From positions 1 through 62,718 of the forward strand of contig CANBQT010000012.1 in assembly GCA_947371755.1 (NCBI GenBank): DNA of 62,718 nucleotides, read 5' to 3'. Origin of the DNA: Chitinophagaceae bacterium. Lineage in GTDB: Bacteria; Bacteroidota; Bacteroidia; Chitinophagales; Chitinophagaceae. A program made the translations under genes and the position numbers. The notes beneath the pieces were generated by a model, which did no database searches, was not told where the DNA came from, and was given only the letters and a program-made list of their open reading frames with translations. Position 1 is the stretch's first letter. Every line of letters begins with the position of its first letter. Shown piece after piece: positions 45,801-55,087 of this stretch.

Positions 45801-47563
45801 ACATTTGTGTGCACTAGGTCGCCCACAATATTATAGCTGGGTTGATCCTTGTTAAGGTCAATTTCAATATCACTTGTAAAGTCAAGATTAGGGTCATCAA
45901 TTTTTAGTTCACCACTAAAATATTTTTTTTGCAACGTACCCTTTGTGATGATGTTCGTGTATTTATATTTATTAAATTCTAAAGAAGAGATCTTTCCATC
46001 TAATTCAGTTTTTAATCTATTGATATTAAAACTGGTTCCACTGATCTTCCCTTTAAAATCGACCAGGCCAAGTTGTTCATAGTCTAGGAATTTTCCGAGA
46101 TTAAATCTACTGGTTTCAATATTCCCCGTATAAATGGGGTCTTTTTTGTGAGGGAATTGCATGGCCACATTTGTTGTAACGCCTCCAAGCGCAGTGCTGA
46201 ATACGCCATCTGTAATGAAGTTATTGATGGTGCCTTTGAAACTTCCTCTATAAATGATATTACCGAGCGCAGCTAAGTTGGGAGATTTGATATCTTTTAA
46301 TGCCGGAATAAATCCTAGATCGAAATAATTAGTTTGTAATGTGCCATTTTCAAAAAGGATGTTGGTTGTATTGATATCGGGTAATCCTTTCATATTTAGA
46401 TTTCCGATTAATGAAGTACCAATTCCACCTTTTGCATTTAAGTTTTTTACCGTAAAATTTTCAACAGTTCCAACACAATTCCCACTCAATGTTAATTCTT
46501 TATTCCAATCTTTTAATTCAGGGGCAAAAAATGCGATATCATCACTATAAACCTTTGAATCTTTAAAATTGCCCACCATCGTTACACTCGAAATGTAGTC
46601 GTTAAAGTCTTCATTAAAGTCTTTATACTTCATGGCGTAATAAGGTCCAATCTTACTTTTATTTGTTTGTAAATCAAGGGCCGATAACTCCATGATCTGT
46701 GGAGTGAAACGAAATTGCGTTTTTAACTTTTTTAATTCAAATCCGGATCTGTCTTTTGCAGACAAAACAATTGAAGCTTTAATGGTGTCTTTAATGAAAT
46801 GAAAGTTGCTAATTGATCCGTTTAATTTACTTAATCGAATATGCTCTCCATCAAAAATATCTGAAGGCTTATCCTCATTAGCTTCAATCCAAAGCTGACC
46901 ATCTTTGATTTTGATTTTTGCAATATGTAAAGCAATGTCACCAGCATTGAAATACATGGAGGTTTCATTTATTGTAAATTTCTTATGTTTTCGTAATGAG
47001 TCTGGACGAAGTGCGTCCAGTTCTTGAATTGTAAAAAAAGGTTTGTCTATGGCAATTTCATTTATATGAAAAATGCTCTTAGTAAAATTCATGTTTTCCG
47101 CGTCCAATAATAAACTTCCAAGTTTTAAATCCATAGTTTCGCCAACCCACAAATCTTTATTGATGAAATGAATATTTTTCAGATCAACTTTTTTAAGGTT
47201 TAATTGTATACCGCCTGTTTTCTTTTTTTTCTTTGGTGAACTTGTGAAATAGTTGACAATGAACTGATAGTTCCAGACAGAATCAGTTCTACTAAGTTTT
47301 ACTACTGCGTCTTCAAGACCCGCATATTTTATAATTGCCTCGTCTTTAATGAAAAACCAGTCTGTGATTCTCAGTTTAACCTGACCGGCATAAACCAATG
47401 TATCATTCTTCTTATCTTTTATCAATACCCCCTGTAGGTTCATACTATTAAACAACGAGAAGCTTACATTTTTGATACTTACCTCTGTGCCTAATTCGGA
47501 AGAGATTTTTTTAACAGCAATTTGAACGATTCTGTTTTGAACAAAATCAGTTTGTATTGCCAT
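42860..47563 (-). CDS. TamB-like translocation/assembly module protein (AsmA/DUF490 type)
   Basis: At least 1567 residues, almost all beta-strand repeats, ending in the TamB C-terminal domain (about 1130-1540: NIDRGNYDFNFQSFIRKPFVLL, FRADVHIDAQYTAERISM, then barrel-like strands). TamB-like proteins bridge the inner and outer membranes and move lipids or help outer-membrane assembly. The first ATG (used here) gives MAIQTDFVQNRIVQI and lacks the expected membrane anchor. Upstream in the same frame, to 47635, lies KKTLNISRKILLSILAFLLL with no ATG/GTG/TTG. Translation may begin at ATT 47635 or CTG 47632. Confidence 0.9.
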   Translation of the reverse strand: MAIQTDFVQNRIVQIAVKKISSELGTEVSIKNVSFSLFNSMNLQGVLIKDKKNDTLVYAGQVKLRITDWFFIKDEAIIKYAGLEDAVVKLSRTDSVWNYQFIVNYFTSSPKKKKKTGGIQLNLKKVDLKNIHFINKDLWVGETMDLKLGSLLLDAENMNFTKSIFHINEIAIDKPFFTIQELDALRPDSLRKHKKFTINETSMYFNAGDIALHIAKIKIKDGQLWIEANEDKPSDIFDGEHIRLSKLNGSISNFHFIKDTIKASIVLSAKDRSGFELKKLKTQFRFTPQIMELSALDLQTNKSKIGPYYAMKYKDFNEDFNDYISSVTMVGNFKDSKVYSDDIAFFAPELKDWNKELTLSGNCVGTVENFTVKNLNAKGGIGTSLIGNLNMKGLPDINTTNILFENGTLQTNYFDLGFIPALKDIKSPNLAALGNIIYRGSFKGTINNFITDGVFSTALGGVTTNVAMQFPHKKDPIYTGNIETSRFNLGKFLDYEQLGLVDFKGKISGTSFNINRLKTELDGKISSLEFNKYKYTNIITKGTLQKKYFSGELKIDDPNLDFTSDIEIDLNKDQPSYNIVGDLVHTNVQALNLYPEHIEVTGLLDANFTGTNIDNFLGSAKFLNATIKGDVSTINFDSLKLSSSYKDSIKSLELTSSDFNASIIGKFSIIDLPASIQSFLNHYYPAYIKPPKSIPKNQSFEINASTNYIEPYIKLFNKKISGFNDVNFSGSIDTKKNLLGLSANVPYAKYKKYIISGVQINGKGNKDTLILNGDISSIQLSDSFHLPNSHFDINSANDHSIVSIKASADNTINDATLLADVYTIQDGVRIHLRPSTFVLNDKKWNIEKDGELIIRNNFLHASNIHFTQGFQEISAETEEEDGGNTNNLNITLRYVYLGDITSLFFKNPRMEGISSGEIVLKDFFGKFHADAELKTEQFRMDEDSVGSVKITAKYNDETGLIPFTVNSDNEDYQLTASGSYNVKDNIENPLKTDIQIENSKVNILHRFIGDIFSDITGTAKGNLSINGNPNSPDLLGKLSLRKAGLTVNYTKVHYTIDSAEVKFEENGIDFGELQIQDKYQNKGTIRGKLLEKGFKDLAFDFDMSTKRLLLIDTKLKDNNMFYGKAIGKAQMSFKGPEDNAKMNIIAEATDSSHIVLPNSTSKENGTSDFIVFKKYGTEMETVKPSGNFNLAVDLDLTANNKVSIDVILDDLTGDVIKAEGNGRLKIHAGTSDPLTIRGRYNIDRGNYDFNFQSFIRKPFVLLANAGNYIEWNGDPFRADVHIDAQYTAERISMSELVGNNNFSGAVKAYRGDVYVIAQLRDKLNLPSIKFKLDFPQGSPIRTDNEFTAFLNRIEKDDNEILKQVSFLIVLGSFAPTGNNGNNNIANPYMITSLGVNTISQVLTKEVNKAVSNILYKITGDKSLRFDLGTSLYSSNTLLDASSGVTTNSNKLDRTRVNLKLGYAFANNNVIVTLGSDLDFNVGNTTSFQNGNFQWLPDFNIKFILTKDRKLSAIIFTKNSLDISGSTFGRRNRQGVSISYQRDFDELFAKKPEVLEIKTPAENLEEKK

Positions 47564-47769
47564 AAAGATCAGTAGCAGAAAAGCTAATATGCTTAATAAT
47601 ATTTTACGCGATATGTTGAGGGTTTTCTTCAGAATGGCTGACTTTGGAGGTTAAAATTACGCATTCGGTAAGGATAGTCAAATACAATACCAAACTTGGC
47701 AATTATTCAAATTAATCATGAAAAGCAGCCATTTTTATAATTTGTTTCAAGTATAACTCTTATTATGGT

Positions 47770-49491
47770 TTAGAAGCCTGCTACAGAGTCGTCTCCCCGA
47801 ACATCAGCAGCTGTTTCTTTTTTCCCATCACTCAAAATCCGGATGGCCTCTGTTCTGCCGATACCATCTCTTTCTACCAATTTATAGCCCATTGCCATTA
47901 ATTGTTTTTTTGTAGAAGCATCGAAATCTTTTTCAATCATCACCATATCTGGTAGCCATTGGTGGTGAAATTTTGGTTTATTAATAGCATCAGCCGCAGA
48001 CATATTAAAATCAATGATATTTACTATCCCCTGAAAAACCGAAGTTGGAATAGTAGTTCCACCCGGGGTTCCTATAACAACATAGGGTTTCTTATTTTTT
48101 AGAATGAGGGTAGGAGTCATAGAACTTAGCATTCTTTTTCCCGGAGCTATCGCATTGGCTTCTCCTCCAATGGCACCGTACATATTAGGTACACCTGGCT
48201 TAACACTAAAATCATCCATTTCATTATTTAATAAAAAACCAGCACCGCCAACTACAGTTTTACATCCATAGCCTCCATTTAAAGTAGTGGTGATACTTAC
48301 CATATTTCCCTGAGCGTCCATGATACTGATATGAGTGGTTTCTTCACTTTCATGAATGGTTCCAGCATTTATATTTGCACTATTGCCAGCTTTGTCTGAA
48401 GTATAGTCCTTCATTCTCTCAGTTAAATATTTATCACTTGTCAGCGTTTTTACAGGCACTTTCCAAAAATCAGGATCACCCATATGTTCAGCTCTGTCTG
48501 CATAAGCACGTCTTTCCACTTCCACCATTAGCTGTACCGATTTTGCTGATTGAAATCCGAAAGTGCCAACAGGATATTTCTCAATCATTTTGAGCATCTG
48601 ATTAATGATGATACCACCACTACTGGGGGGAGCGAAACTAATGATATGATTACCCCTATAATCAAATTCAATTGGATTACGCAGTTTTGCTGTGTAATTC
48701 ATCAGGTCTTCCTCATTAATGATTCCATTGCCGGATTGCATTTCTGCTACTATTAGTTTTGCAGTTTCACCTCCATAAAATCCCTTTGCACCTTCATTTT
48801 GTATGCGCTTTAACGTAGCCGCCAAGTCTTTTTGAACTAAGGTATCTCCTACATGCCATTTACCTTCTTTTACAAAAGCAACTGGATGGCTATTATTCTT
48901 GATAAAATTTTCTCTTTCAGCATTAAAACTAGATACCTGTTTTTCAGTAATCACAAAACCTTTTTCTGCTAAATCGATGGCAGGCTGAATTAATGTTTTA
49001 AAGGGAAGTTTAGCGTAGGGCAAAGTTGCAAATAGTCCTGCAACCGTCCCGGGTATACCGGATGCCAGATGACCAAACTGAGAAAGCGCTGGGAGTACAG
49101 TACCATTTTTATCCAAATACATATCTCGGTTAGCCTTTGATGGAGCAGCCTCTCTATAATCAAGCCCTATCAGCTCTCCATTACTTTGGCGGGCCAAAAG
49201 AAATCCTCCTCCACCTATATTTCCCGCTCCAGGATATACGACTGCCAATGCTAACTGTGTTGCAATACCTGCATCAAAAGCATTGCCACCTTGCTCCATG
49301 ATGGCTGCACCTACCATACTGGCCAAAGGGTGCGCAGAACTTACGGAAGCTCTTCTGAATTGTCCATTTTTTACAACTTCATAATGATAGGGGTCTACTT
49401 TTTTCCCGGCTCCAACTATGGATACCTGTGCAAGACTTGTCTGCAACTGAGCGACTAAAATGCAAATGCTGAGGGTTGAAAACATTTTCAT
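47770..49491 (-). CDS. ggt: Gamma-glutamyltransferase
   Basis: Exported enzyme that cleaves gamma-glutamyl bonds of glutathione-like compounds. The protein is 573 residues with a signal peptide ending near SLAQ (about 22). It self-cleaves before the Thr of ESEETTHISIMD (about 383), which becomes the nucleophile; NNEMDDFS, SSMTPT and GTPGGTTIPTSV line the site. It shares the window with a YbdK-type ligase but lies 30 kb away. Start: ATG 49491, or the third residue (49485). Confidence 0.95.
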   Translation of the reverse strand: MKMFSTLSICILVAQLQTSLAQVSIVGAGKKVDPYHYEVVKNGQFRRASVSSAHPLASMVGAAIMEQGGNAFDAGIATQLALAVVYPGAGNIGGGGFLLARQSNGELIGLDYREAAPSKANRDMYLDKNGTVLPALSQFGHLASGIPGTVAGLFATLPYAKLPFKTLIQPAIDLAEKGFVITEKQVSSFNAERENFIKNNSHPVAFVKEGKWHVGDTLVQKDLAATLKRIQNEGAKGFYGGETAKLIVAEMQSGNGIINEEDLMNYTAKLRNPIEFDYRGNHIISFAPPSSGGIIINQMLKMIEKYPVGTFGFQSAKSVQLMVEVERRAYADRAEHMGDPDFWKVPVKTLTSDKYLTERMKDYTSDKAGNSANINAGTIHESEETTHISIMDAQGNMVSITTTLNGGYGCKTVVGGAGFLLNNEMDDFSVKPGVPNMYGAIGGEANAIAPGKRMLSSMTPTLILKNKKPYVVIGTPGGTTIPTSVFQGIVNIIDFNMSAADAINKPKFHHQWLPDMVMIEKDFDASTKKQLMAMGYKLVERDGIGRTEAIRILSDGKKETAADVRGDDSVAGF

Positions 49492-49696
49492 GTATCTAAT
49501 ATTGATTTTATGACAGGGAATTAGCCTTTTATCATTTTGTGGGTATCATAAAATTGAAAAGGCTCATTCCAAGGGAGGAAATTAATTGATTTGCTACAAA
49601 AACAACCCAATAGTTATAAAGGTTGTGTAAAAATAAGTGCAACACAACGCACAAAGCTTTTTTAGTTTGCCTACATTCACTGCTCATTTTTATACT

Positions 49697-52198
49697 ATGA
49701 AACAAATCAGCTTAGTTTTTGTACTTTTCTTTGCTTCGAGCCTTGTTTTTTCACAGGATTTGCAAAGCCCGGCTCAATTCTTAGGTTACCAGGTAGGCGC
49801 AAAATATACCAGACATCACCGAGTGGTGGAATATTTTAAATCGGTGGCCCAGGCAAAACCCGAAATGGTTAAGCTGGAGAAGTATGGAGAAACTAATGAA
49901 GGAAGAGAATTATTAATTACCCTTATCGCTAGTCCAGAAAATTTAAAAAGGCTGGAATCTATCCGCCAACATAATCTGTCTTTAGCTGGCGTATCAAATG
50001 GAAAAAGTGGAGACCCCATCACAGATCCTCCAGCAATTGTATGGTTAAGTTATAATGTTCATGGCAATGAGACATCGTCATCAGAAGCTGCTATGTTAAC
50101 TCTTTATAGCTTAGTTGATCCTAAAAATGCAACTTCAAAAGATTGGTTGAAAAATCTAATAGTGATTCTTGATCCTTGCATCAACCCTGATGGTAGAGAC
50201 CGATATGTGAACTGGTTCAATTCAATGGTGGGAATGCATGCAAACCCTGAACCCCTAGCCAGAGAACACGTGGAACCATGGCCAGGTGGAAGAAGTAATC
50301 ATTACAATTTTGATCTGAACAGAGATTGGGCCTGGCAAACACAAGTTGAGTCGCAACAAAGATTAAAGAAATACAATGAATGGCTTCCACAAGTGCATGT
50401 AGATTATCATGAGCAAGGTTTTGACCAACCTTATTATTTTGCTCCTGCAGCTGAACCCTATCACGAACTGATTACGCAATGGCAAAGAGATTTTCAGGGA
50501 TTAATTGGAAAGAGCAATGCAAGTTATTTTGATAAAAATGGCTGGTTGTTTTTTACCAAAGAAAGATTTGACCTTCTATACCCATCATACGGCGATACAT
50601 ATCCTATTTATAAAGGGGCAATTGGAATGACTTTTGAACAAGGTGGAATAAGAAGTGGTTTGGCCATAATTAATAAAAATGGAGATACGCTTACCCTTAC
50701 GGATAGGGTGATGCATCATTATACCACAGGACTTTCAACTATTGAAACGAGTTCTAAAAATCAACAACGCTTATTGAAAGAGTTTCAGCAATTTTTTGCT
50801 GATAATAAAAATGGCAAAATTGGTGAATACAAGACGTATGTACTTACTTCTAAAGATGAAAATAAATTATTGGCTGTAAAAAAATTATTTGATCAAAATG
50901 GAATAGAATCTGGTACTATCAATAATAAAAAATTTATAGGGTATAATTATTTCTCAGGAAAAGAAGAGTCTTTTGTAGATGAAGGAATGCACCTTGCAGT
51001 TAGTACCTACCAGTCGAATGCGGTTTTAGCAAAAGTATTACTTGAGCCAAAAACAAAGCTAACCGATTCCAATACCTACGATATAACAGCCTGGGCAATA
51101 CCCTTTGCATACGGAATTAAAACCTATGCTGTAAAGGAAAAATTAGAAGTTAACACCGAAACAAAATCACCTTCTGTCATAGCAGTACAAAATGCAAATT
51201 ATGGACTTTTGATTCCATATCATTCCTTGAATGCTGCCAAAGTGTTGGCACATTTATTAAAGAATAATGTGAAAGTTAGATACACTACACTTCCCTTTAG
51301 CTATAATGGTAAAGAGTATGATCGTGGCACTTTGATAGTTTTAAAAACTAGTAATGCAGCTGTTAATTGGAATAGTATTACCAATGAAGCTTGTCAGAAA
51401 TACCACGTACAACCAATAGCAGTAGAAACAGGAATGATGGATAAAGGAGCAGATTTTGGTTCATCAGATGTTAGAGTGATTAGTGCAACACCCAAAATAG
51501 CACTCATCAGTGGAGAGCAGAGTTCAAGTTTAGGAGCTGGAGAGATCTGGCAATTCTTTGATCAACAATTAGACTATCCAGTTACATTAGTAAATGCAAA
51601 TGATCTTGGAAGGTTTAATCTTAAAAATTATCAAGTGCTGATTATTCCTGATGGGAACTATAAAACGCTCACCGATAAAATAACTACAGACAAATTAAAA
51701 GACTTTGTGAAAAGCGGGGGTAAGCTAGTAGCTATTGAGTCTGCCGCTGACCAGCTAGCTGGTGCTGATTGGGGTATTAAGTTGAAAGAAGATAAAAGTG
51801 AAGACAAAAACGAATATGCAGCATTAAAGAAATTTGCAGATCAGGAAAGAACTGCTTTAACAGGCTCCATTCCAGGTGCAATCTATAAAGTTGACCTGGA
51901 TAATACACATCCCTTGGCTTTTGGATATCCCGATTTTTATTATACATTAAAGCAGGACTCCAATATTTATGATTTTATGAAGGAAGGATGGAATGTTGGG
52001 GTACTAAAAAAAGAAGGATATGTTACAGGCTTTAGTGGCGTTAAAGTAAAGGCGAAATTAAAAGACGGAACATTGTTTGGTGTTCAGCAGATGGGTGCAG
52101 GATCAGTTGTTTATTTAGCTGATAATCTAATGTTTCGCCAGTTTTGGGAAAATGGGAAATTGCTATTTTGTAATGCAGTATTCTTAGCTGGTCAATAA
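49697..52198 (+). CDS. Exported M14-family zinc carboxypeptidase with GATase1-like C-terminal domain
   Basis: An 833-residue protein. The start at 49697 gives the signal peptide MKQISLVFVLFFASSLVFSQ; a distal ATG at 49637 would bury it. The M14 domain (about 25-370) has zinc ligands H122 and E125 (NVHGNETSSSEA), a third His in VHVDYHEQGF and catalytic Glu in GMTFEQGGIRSG. After a linker, residues of about 610-830 (KIALISGEQSSSLGAGEIWQ, YQVLIIPDGNY, LVAIES) resemble a class I amidotransferase/ThuA fold without a catalytic Cys. Probably digests peptides or cell-wall material outside the cell. Next gene on the same strand 65 bases away. Confidence 0.9.
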   Translation: MKQISLVFVLFFASSLVFSQDLQSPAQFLGYQVGAKYTRHHRVVEYFKSVAQAKPEMVKLEKYGETNEGRELLITLIASPENLKRLESIRQHNLSLAGVSNGKSGDPITDPPAIVWLSYNVHGNETSSSEAAMLTLYSLVDPKNATSKDWLKNLIVILDPCINPDGRDRYVNWFNSMVGMHANPEPLAREHVEPWPGGRSNHYNFDLNRDWAWQTQVESQQRLKKYNEWLPQVHVDYHEQGFDQPYYFAPAAEPYHELITQWQRDFQGLIGKSNASYFDKNGWLFFTKERFDLLYPSYGDTYPIYKGAIGMTFEQGGIRSGLAIINKNGDTLTLTDRVMHHYTTGLSTIETSSKNQQRLLKEFQQFFADNKNGKIGEYKTYVLTSKDENKLLAVKKLFDQNGIESGTINNKKFIGYNYFSGKEESFVDEGMHLAVSTYQSNAVLAKVLLEPKTKLTDSNTYDITAWAIPFAYGIKTYAVKEKLEVNTETKSPSVIAVQNANYGLLIPYHSLNAAKVLAHLLKNNVKVRYTTLPFSYNGKEYDRGTLIVLKTSNAAVNWNSITNEACQKYHVQPIAVETGMMDKGADFGSSDVRVISATPKIALISGEQSSSLGAGEIWQFFDQQLDYPVTLVNANDLGRFNLKNYQVLIIPDGNYKTLTDKITTDKLKDFVKSGGKLVAIESAADQLAGADWGIKLKEDKSEDKNEYAALKKFADQERTALTGSIPGAIYKVDLDNTHPLAFGYPDFYYTLKQDSNIYDFMKEGWNVGVLKKEGYVTGFSGVKVKAKLKDGTLFGVQQMGAGSVVYLADNLMFRQFWENGKLLFCNAVFLAGQ

Positions 52199-52263
52199 TT
52201 TGGTTGAACGGTGTGTACAGTCATTTTTGGAATACTATCTTCGTTACTTACATAATGATTTAT

Positions 52264-54813
52264 ATGATGAGATTTCCTTTGCGGTTAAGTTCTTTAGCTA
52301 TGTTGTGTATGGTTCTTTCCATTCTTGAAACGAGTGCTCAGATCCCTGTCATCAATAATAGTGCAGATATTTATATGCAGTTGAAAAAGCTGAAAGTATT
52401 AGGAAGTGTCTTGTATATTGCTGCCCATCCCGATGACGAAAACAATAGTTTCCTTCCCTATTTAGCGAAAGAAAAATTGTATCGGACAGGATATCTAAGT
52501 TTAACTAGGGGTGATGGTGGACAAAATTTAATCGGTAGTGAACAAGGTATTGATCTGGGATTAATTAGAACGCAAGAATTATTAGCAGCTAGAAGACAAG
52601 ATGGGGCAGAACAGTTTTTTAGTAGGGCTTATGAATTTGGATTTAGTAAAAACGCTGATGAAGCACTTCGTATCTGGGATAAAGAGAAAATATTGAGTGA
52701 TGTCGTTTGGGTTATCAGACAATATCAACCAGATGTAATTATCGCTCGTTTTCCTGGTGACGCAAGGGCTGGTCACGGGCATCATGCAGCTTCTTCGATT
52801 CTTGCTCAAGAAGCTTTTACTGCTGCAGCTGATCCAAAAAGATTTCCCGAACAATTAAAGTATGGTGTTACCATTTGGCAGGCTAAAAGAATTCTATGGA
52901 ATACCTTCAATTTTGGGGGTACGAATACAACTAATAACGACCAATTTAAAATGGATGTAGGCGGATATAATCCTTTGTTGGGAAAAAGTTATGGAGAGAT
53001 TGGTGGAGAGGCGAGAAGCATGCATAAAAGTCAGGGCGAAGGTAGACCAAGAAGAAGAGGTCCTTTCTATGAGTATTTTGCAACACTTGGTGGAGATGCT
53101 CCAAAGAATGAGCTTACAGATGGTGTAGATATTAGTTGGAACAGGGTGAAGGGGGCAGAGAAAATTTCAGATAAAATTGATGCCATCATAGGAACTTACC
53201 AATTTGAACATCCAGAAAAATCAGTTGATGCTTTAGTTGAGTTATATAAAAATTTGCAACAAATTTCTGATAAAACTGCATGGGTAATCAAGAAAATGGA
53301 AGAGGTTAAGCAACTGATCATTGCTTGCAGTGGATTGTTTTTTGAAGCTACAACTGATGAAGAGTATGCAGTTTTAGGGGAAAAGATGACTGTTAATTTT
53401 TTCCTGAACAAAAGGAATAATGTAAATGTGCAATTAGAACATGTCTGGATTAATAATTCAGTAAATGATGCCTTTGATACATCATTCCATAACCCACTTC
53501 CTTCTAATACAAATATTGCTTTTAATAAAGTATTTACAGTTGAAAATTCTAAGAAGTTAAGTCAGCCTTATTGGTTAGCAAATAAGCAAGATAAGATTGG
53601 GAGTTTTAATGTAGAAGACCAACAATTGATTGGGCAAGACGAAAACAAAGCAGCCTATGTGGTAGACTTTAGTTTCTCTATTAATGGTGTAAGTTTTACA
53701 GATCAGAAACCTGTTCAATATAAATATGTAGATCCTGTTAAAGGTGAATTATATCAACCTTACATTGTAATTACACCAATCATTGTTTCTTTAACGCCGG
53801 ATGTTGTTTTAACGAATGTGAAATCCAACAATAAGCAAATTGCTAACCCCAAATTACAACTGCAATACAAATCAAATTTTGCAGCAAAACAAATACCCGT
53901 TACCATACAAATTGTACAAGGGAATAAAAGCATATTCACAAAAGATACTATTATAGATTTTGAAGCTGGTAAAGTATTTGCAGAAAGTATTGTTATGCCA
54001 AAATCTTTTAACAAGGAACAGGAACCTAATGTAGCAGCCACTATTGCCACGGTTATTAATAACAAAAAACATGTCTATAATTCTTATTTAAGAGCAATTA
54101 AATACGACCACATACCCGATATTCATTATTTCTTTCAGAATAATGCTAGAATTATTTCAGAGGAAGTCAAGGTCTCAGGTAAGAAAGTAGGATATATTAC
54201 AGGTGCAGGAGATAAAGTGCCTGATGCTATTCTGCAATTAGGATACGACCTGCAATATCTTCATGAATCTGATATTACAGATGAAAAATTGAAAGAGTTC
54301 GATGCAATACTTTTAGGAATTCGAGCTCACAACGTATTTGATTATTTGAGTAATAAGAATGATGTACTTAATCGGTATGTGGAAAATGGAGGCAATTTGA
54401 TTGTGCAATATTTAAAAAGCAACCAGATTGGGTTAAAGAAAATAAAAGTTGGTCCATATCCTTTCATTGTAAATGCAAGCTCAAGAGTAACAGAGGAGAA
54501 CGCACAGGTTCGCTTCGTGTTACCAGAACATTCTGTATTGAATTATCCTAATAAGATTGAGCAAAAAGATTTTGATGATTGGATTCAGGAGAGAAGCACT
54601 TATCAGGCAGAGCAGGTGGATGCTCATTTTGAAATGCCTTTGAGTATGAACGATACAAATGATAAACCTGCTACCGGAAGTTTAGCAATTGCTAAATATG
54701 GCAAAGGCAATTTCGCTTATGTGAGTTTAGTGCTTTTCCGACAATTACCTGCGGGTATTCCTGGGGCCTATAAATTGTTGGCCAACTTAATTGCACTTCC
54801 AAAAAATAACTAA
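52264..54813 (+). CDS. Exported PIG-L family deacetylase with GATase1-like C-terminal domain
   Basis: An 849-residue protein. The start at 52264 (or 52267) gives MMRFPLRLSSLAML and a signal peptide ending near TSAQ. The PIG-L/LmbE domain (about 40-300) has the metal motif AHPDDEN and the distal HGHHAASS. This family removes acetyl groups from GlcNAc-type sugars. A middle beta region (about 380-620) is followed by VGYITGAGDKVPDAILQLGY ... FDAILLGIRAHN ... GGNLIVQYL (about 640-740), again a class I amidotransferase-like fold without a visible Cys. It leads into two tiny ORFs and a symporter gene. Confidence 0.88.
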   Translation: MMRFPLRLSSLAMLCMVLSILETSAQIPVINNSADIYMQLKKLKVLGSVLYIAAHPDDENNSFLPYLAKEKLYRTGYLSLTRGDGGQNLIGSEQGIDLGLIRTQELLAARRQDGAEQFFSRAYEFGFSKNADEALRIWDKEKILSDVVWVIRQYQPDVIIARFPGDARAGHGHHAASSILAQEAFTAAADPKRFPEQLKYGVTIWQAKRILWNTFNFGGTNTTNNDQFKMDVGGYNPLLGKSYGEIGGEARSMHKSQGEGRPRRRGPFYEYFATLGGDAPKNELTDGVDISWNRVKGAEKISDKIDAIIGTYQFEHPEKSVDALVELYKNLQQISDKTAWVIKKMEEVKQLIIACSGLFFEATTDEEYAVLGEKMTVNFFLNKRNNVNVQLEHVWINNSVNDAFDTSFHNPLPSNTNIAFNKVFTVENSKKLSQPYWLANKQDKIGSFNVEDQQLIGQDENKAAYVVDFSFSINGVSFTDQKPVQYKYVDPVKGELYQPYIVITPIIVSLTPDVVLTNVKSNNKQIANPKLQLQYKSNFAAKQIPVTIQIVQGNKSIFTKDTIIDFEAGKVFAESIVMPKSFNKEQEPNVAATIATVINNKKHVYNSYLRAIKYDHIPDIHYFFQNNARIISEEVKVSGKKVGYITGAGDKVPDAILQLGYDLQYLHESDITDEKLKEFDAILLGIRAHNVFDYLSNKNDVLNRYVENGGNLIVQYLKSNQIGLKKIKVGPYPFIVNASSRVTEENAQVRFVLPEHSVLNYPNKIEQKDFDDWIQERSTYQAEQVDAHFEMPLSMNDTNDKPATGSLAIAKYGKGNFAYVSLVLFRQLPAGIPGAYKLLANLIALPKNN

Positions 54814-54815
54814 AA

Positions 54816-54968
54816 ATGAACGCAAAGCCTAGGAAAAAAATTGGTGCTATAACTTTGATTTTGATTGCACTTGGAATTGGGTTATTACTTAAAAATGTAA
54901 AAATAGGATTAGTTATTGGGCTTGCCATTGGGCTTTTAGCAGGTGGGTTATTGAGCAATAATAAATAA
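54816..54968 (+). CDS. Small membrane protein, 50 residues
   Basis: Starts two bases after the PIG-L stop and overlaps the next ORF by one base (TAATG). Sequence opens MNAKPRKKIG, followed by two short hydrophobic segments (AITLILIALGIGLLL and IGLVIGLAIGLLAGGLL) and ends SNNK. The Gly-rich helices could pack against a transporter. No family known to me; the tight spacing supports it being real. Confidence 0.65.
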   Translation: MNAKPRKKIGAITLILIALGIGLLLKNVKIGLVIGLAIGLLAGGLLSNNK

Positions 54969-55087
54969 TGAACAATAAAAATAAAATACCTCTTTTCTCC
55001 AGTTGGACAGGCTGGTATTTGCTAGTACTCACGGTATTGGCTGTTCTTATTATATTTTTCATTTGGGTTACAAATCATTTTGCATGA
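54968..55087 (+). CDS. Single-helix micro-protein preceding the symporter, 39 residues
   Basis: ATG overlaps the previous stop (TAATG) and its TGA overlaps the symporter ATG (ATGA). Sequence: MNNKNKIPLFSSWTGWYLLV, then a hydrophobic helix ending near VTNHFA. The WTGWYLLVL pattern resembles small subunits encoded just before some sodium:solute symporters, such as the small partners of other SSS carriers; that is an analogy. Coupled translation argues it is expressed. Confidence 0.7.
   Translation: MNNKNKIPLFSSWTGWYLLVLTVLAVLIIFFIWVTNHFA

Noticed and set aside
47654..47664. ATG at 47664 as the start of the TamB-like gene in another frame
   Set aside because: That frame ends at a TGA after 11 codons and would need a frameshift; mentioned only as an assembly check for the missing start.
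55003..55083. 27-residue N-terminal extension of the symporter
   Set aside because: It overlaps the micro-ORF in another frame and precedes a typical SSS N-terminus (MSKLDWIVLI); the ATGA overlap explains the real start.
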